From the NCBI GenBank assembly GCA_900770585.1, contig CAAGKW010000260.1, forward strand, positions 1 through 7,562: a stretch of DNA of 7,562 nucleotides, given 5' to 3'. This document shows, piece by piece, positions 7,030-7,562 of the stretch. The DNA is from an uncultured Alistipes sp. Lineage in GTDB: Bacteria > Bacteroidota > Bacteroidia > Bacteroidales > Rikenellaceae. The position numbers and the translations under genes are program-made. Below the pieces are notes generated by a model. It saw nothing but the letters and a program-made list of their open reading frames with translations, ran no database searches and was not told the origin of the DNA. Position 1 is the first letter of the stretch. Each line of letters starts with the position of its first letter.

Positions 7030-7116
7030 AATCTATTTCGTTTTTATTTTATTTCGTTCGTACCACTCTTAGTAACACAAATTGCATACCACATTGCCTT
7101 TCGTGCTAAGAATCTG

Positions 7117-7148
7117 CAAAGTAACGAAATTTTCGCCAAACGACCGAA
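7117..7148 (-). promoter_or_regulatory. Candidate promoter for grpE-dnaJ
   Basis: On the minus strand, TTCG (7145-7148) is followed after 20 bases by TTACTTTG (7117-7124). The boxes match TTTG in three of four positions and TAnnTTTG in five of its six fixed positions. Spacing equals that of the two better promoters in this window. The leader would be about 80 bases and would include the TCTTAG/CTAAGA dyad. The upstream box overlaps the CCGAA-TAT-TTCGG palindrome. This is the best candidate in the region, but it is only a partial match. Confidence 0.4.
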
Positions 7149-7256
7149 TATTTCGGCAGATAAAGCCCATTTGCAGCCCCATTTTGCGAGCCGACAAACC
7201 AAAAACTGCCGAGTATCAAATTTTGTTATGGCGGGATCGTTATTTTTTATAGCGTT

Positions 7257-7291
7257 TTTGGTCCAAGTTTGGAAAAAAGTGCGTACCTTTA
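7257..7291 (+). promoter_or_regulatory. Candidate promoter for nagA
   Basis: TACCTTTA at 7284-7291 matches TAnnTTTG except for the last base. A TTTG lies at 7257-7260, giving a spacing of 23 bases, longer than the usual 19-21. A second TTTG at 7268-7271 is too close. The start codon lies 37 bases past the downstream box, after an A-rich leader. The downstream box is convincing in position and sequence; the upstream box is weak. Confidence 0.45.
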
Positions 7292-7328
7292 TGCTCGGAA
7301 AAATATGATAAATTAAACAGATAAAACT

Positions 7329-7562
7329 ATGCTTACAAGAATTATTAATGGTAATGTTCTGACCCCGTCGGGTTGGAAAAAAGATTGCTCGGTATTCGTT
7401 CGTGACGGTAAGATCGTCGAGATCTCTGACACCAACCTCGAAGTTGTAGGTGCCGAGATTTTCGACGCTCAGGGCTCGTACGTTGTTCCCGGCGGTATCG
7501 AGATCCACGCTCACGGCGGTGGCGGCAGCGACTTTATGGAGGGCACCGAGGAGGCGTTCCGC
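7329..7562 (+). CDS. nagA: N-acetylglucosamine-6-phosphate deacetylase, N-terminal part (truncated by window end)
   Basis: An open frame starts with ATG at 7329-7331 and runs without a stop through the last base, giving 78 complete codons. The translation begins MLTRIINGNVLTPSGW and reaches VVPGGIEIHAHGGGGSDFME (residues 52-71). The opening strand, the central V-x-DGKI segment (23-29) and the PGGIEIHAHGGGG metal-site loop, with H60 and H62, are characteristic of NagA in the amidohydrolase superfamily. NagA hydrolyses GlcNAc-6-phosphate to glucosamine-6-phosphate and acetate, feeding amino sugars from glycans or recycled cell wall into glycolysis. The remaining TIM-barrel, including further metal ligands and the catalytic Asp, lies beyond the window. 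An A-rich leader precedes the start and no Shine-Dalgarno sequence is seen. Other amidohydrolases such as dihydroorotase share the HxH loop, but HAHGGGG with D at the following position favours NagA. Confidence 0.88.
   Translation, partial: MLTRIINGNVLTPSGWKKDCSVFVRDGKIVEISDTNLEVVGAEIFDAQGSYVVPGGIEIHAHGGGGSDFMEGTEEAFR

Larger units (their letters stand above)
7030..7328. other. Divergent grpE/nagA intergenic regulatory region
   Basis: This 299-base AT-rich region contains no credible gene. Its left third should be the grpE leader, with an A-rich ribosome-entry stretch and two direct copies of TATTTCGTT (7034-7042, 7050-7058); the core ATTTCGTT recurs inverted as AACGAAAT (7123-7130). A broken dyad, TCTTAG...CAC / GTGCTAAGA, spans 7067-7111. 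The middle carries CCGAA-TAT-TTCGG (7144-7156), a widely spaced TCGGCAG/CTGCCGA pair (7153-7159, 7206-7212) and two near-identical CCCATTT(T)GC copies (7166-7174, 7178-7187). The right part holds a probable nagA promoter. No Shine-Dalgarno sequence and no canonical CIRCE element is visible. Confidence 0.6.

Noticed and set aside
7067..7111. Canonical CIRCE operator upstream of grpE
   Set aside because: Only the TTAGCAC half fits; the second half is interrupted and the spacer is more than twice the canonical nine bases. I kept the dyad as a low-interest finding but do not call CIRCE.
6532..7308. 258-codon plus-strand frame running through grpE into the intergenic region
   Set aside because: It is opposite grpE for most of its length and continues through AT-rich regulatory sequence. 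No recognisable domain is encoded.
7044..7514. 156-codon minus-strand frame across the grpE/nagA gap and into nagA
   Set aside because: It would cover the regulatory gap and the start of nagA, whose plus-strand translation has clear conserved motifs. The apparent Cys-rich product matches no family I know.

Overview
The window looks like chromosomal core sequence from a Bacteroidales bacterium. I favour a Rikenellaceae/Alistipes-like genome, but the family level is an inference. Three things support this: promoters that match the Bacteroidota form (TTTG, about 20 bases, TAnnTTTG), A/T-rich leaders without Shine-Dalgarno sequences, and a moderately GC-rich coding style with many TCG and CGC codons. 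All proteins are housekeeping or membrane families. I see no mobile element, CRISPR array, tRNA, rRNA, toxin-antitoxin pair or defence island. Bases 1-20 are not biological: they match the 3' end of the Illumina TruSeq adapter, so the left edge is an untrimmed read or contig end.

Seven complete genes lie on the minus strand, read from right to left, and one partial gene at the right edge is on the plus strand. From the right: nagA (7329 to the window end, plus strand) diverges from grpE (6409-7029) across a 299-base AT-rich regulatory region. grpE is followed by dnaJ (5188-6348) as a two-gene chaperone operon with no promoter visible between them. A strong promoter at 5132-5163 then starts a second unit. 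It holds a small single-pass membrane protein (4699-5112), mutL (2733-4682), a rhomboid protease (1996-2694) and a membrane-anchored endonuclease/exonuclease/phosphatase-fold protein (781-1980), with gaps of 16, 38 and 15 bases. A third promoter (718-749) drives a YciO/Sua5/YrdC-family protein (81-689).

GrpE and DnaJ are the nucleotide exchange factor and J-domain co-chaperone of DnaK, which is not in the window. MutL is the mismatch-repair linker ATPase. The membrane proteins beside it have no evident mechanistic link to repair, and their grouping may only reflect conserved operon structure. NagA feeds amino-sugar carbon into central metabolism.

I did not find an undescribed system. The points worth a second look are: a MutL whose C-terminal endonuclease motifs are degenerate while its clamp-binding motif is kept; a YciO-type protein without the usual SxN signature of threonylcarbamoyl-AMP synthases; the uncharacterised membrane protein that opens the mutL operon; and several dyad elements in the grpE/nagA intergenic region.
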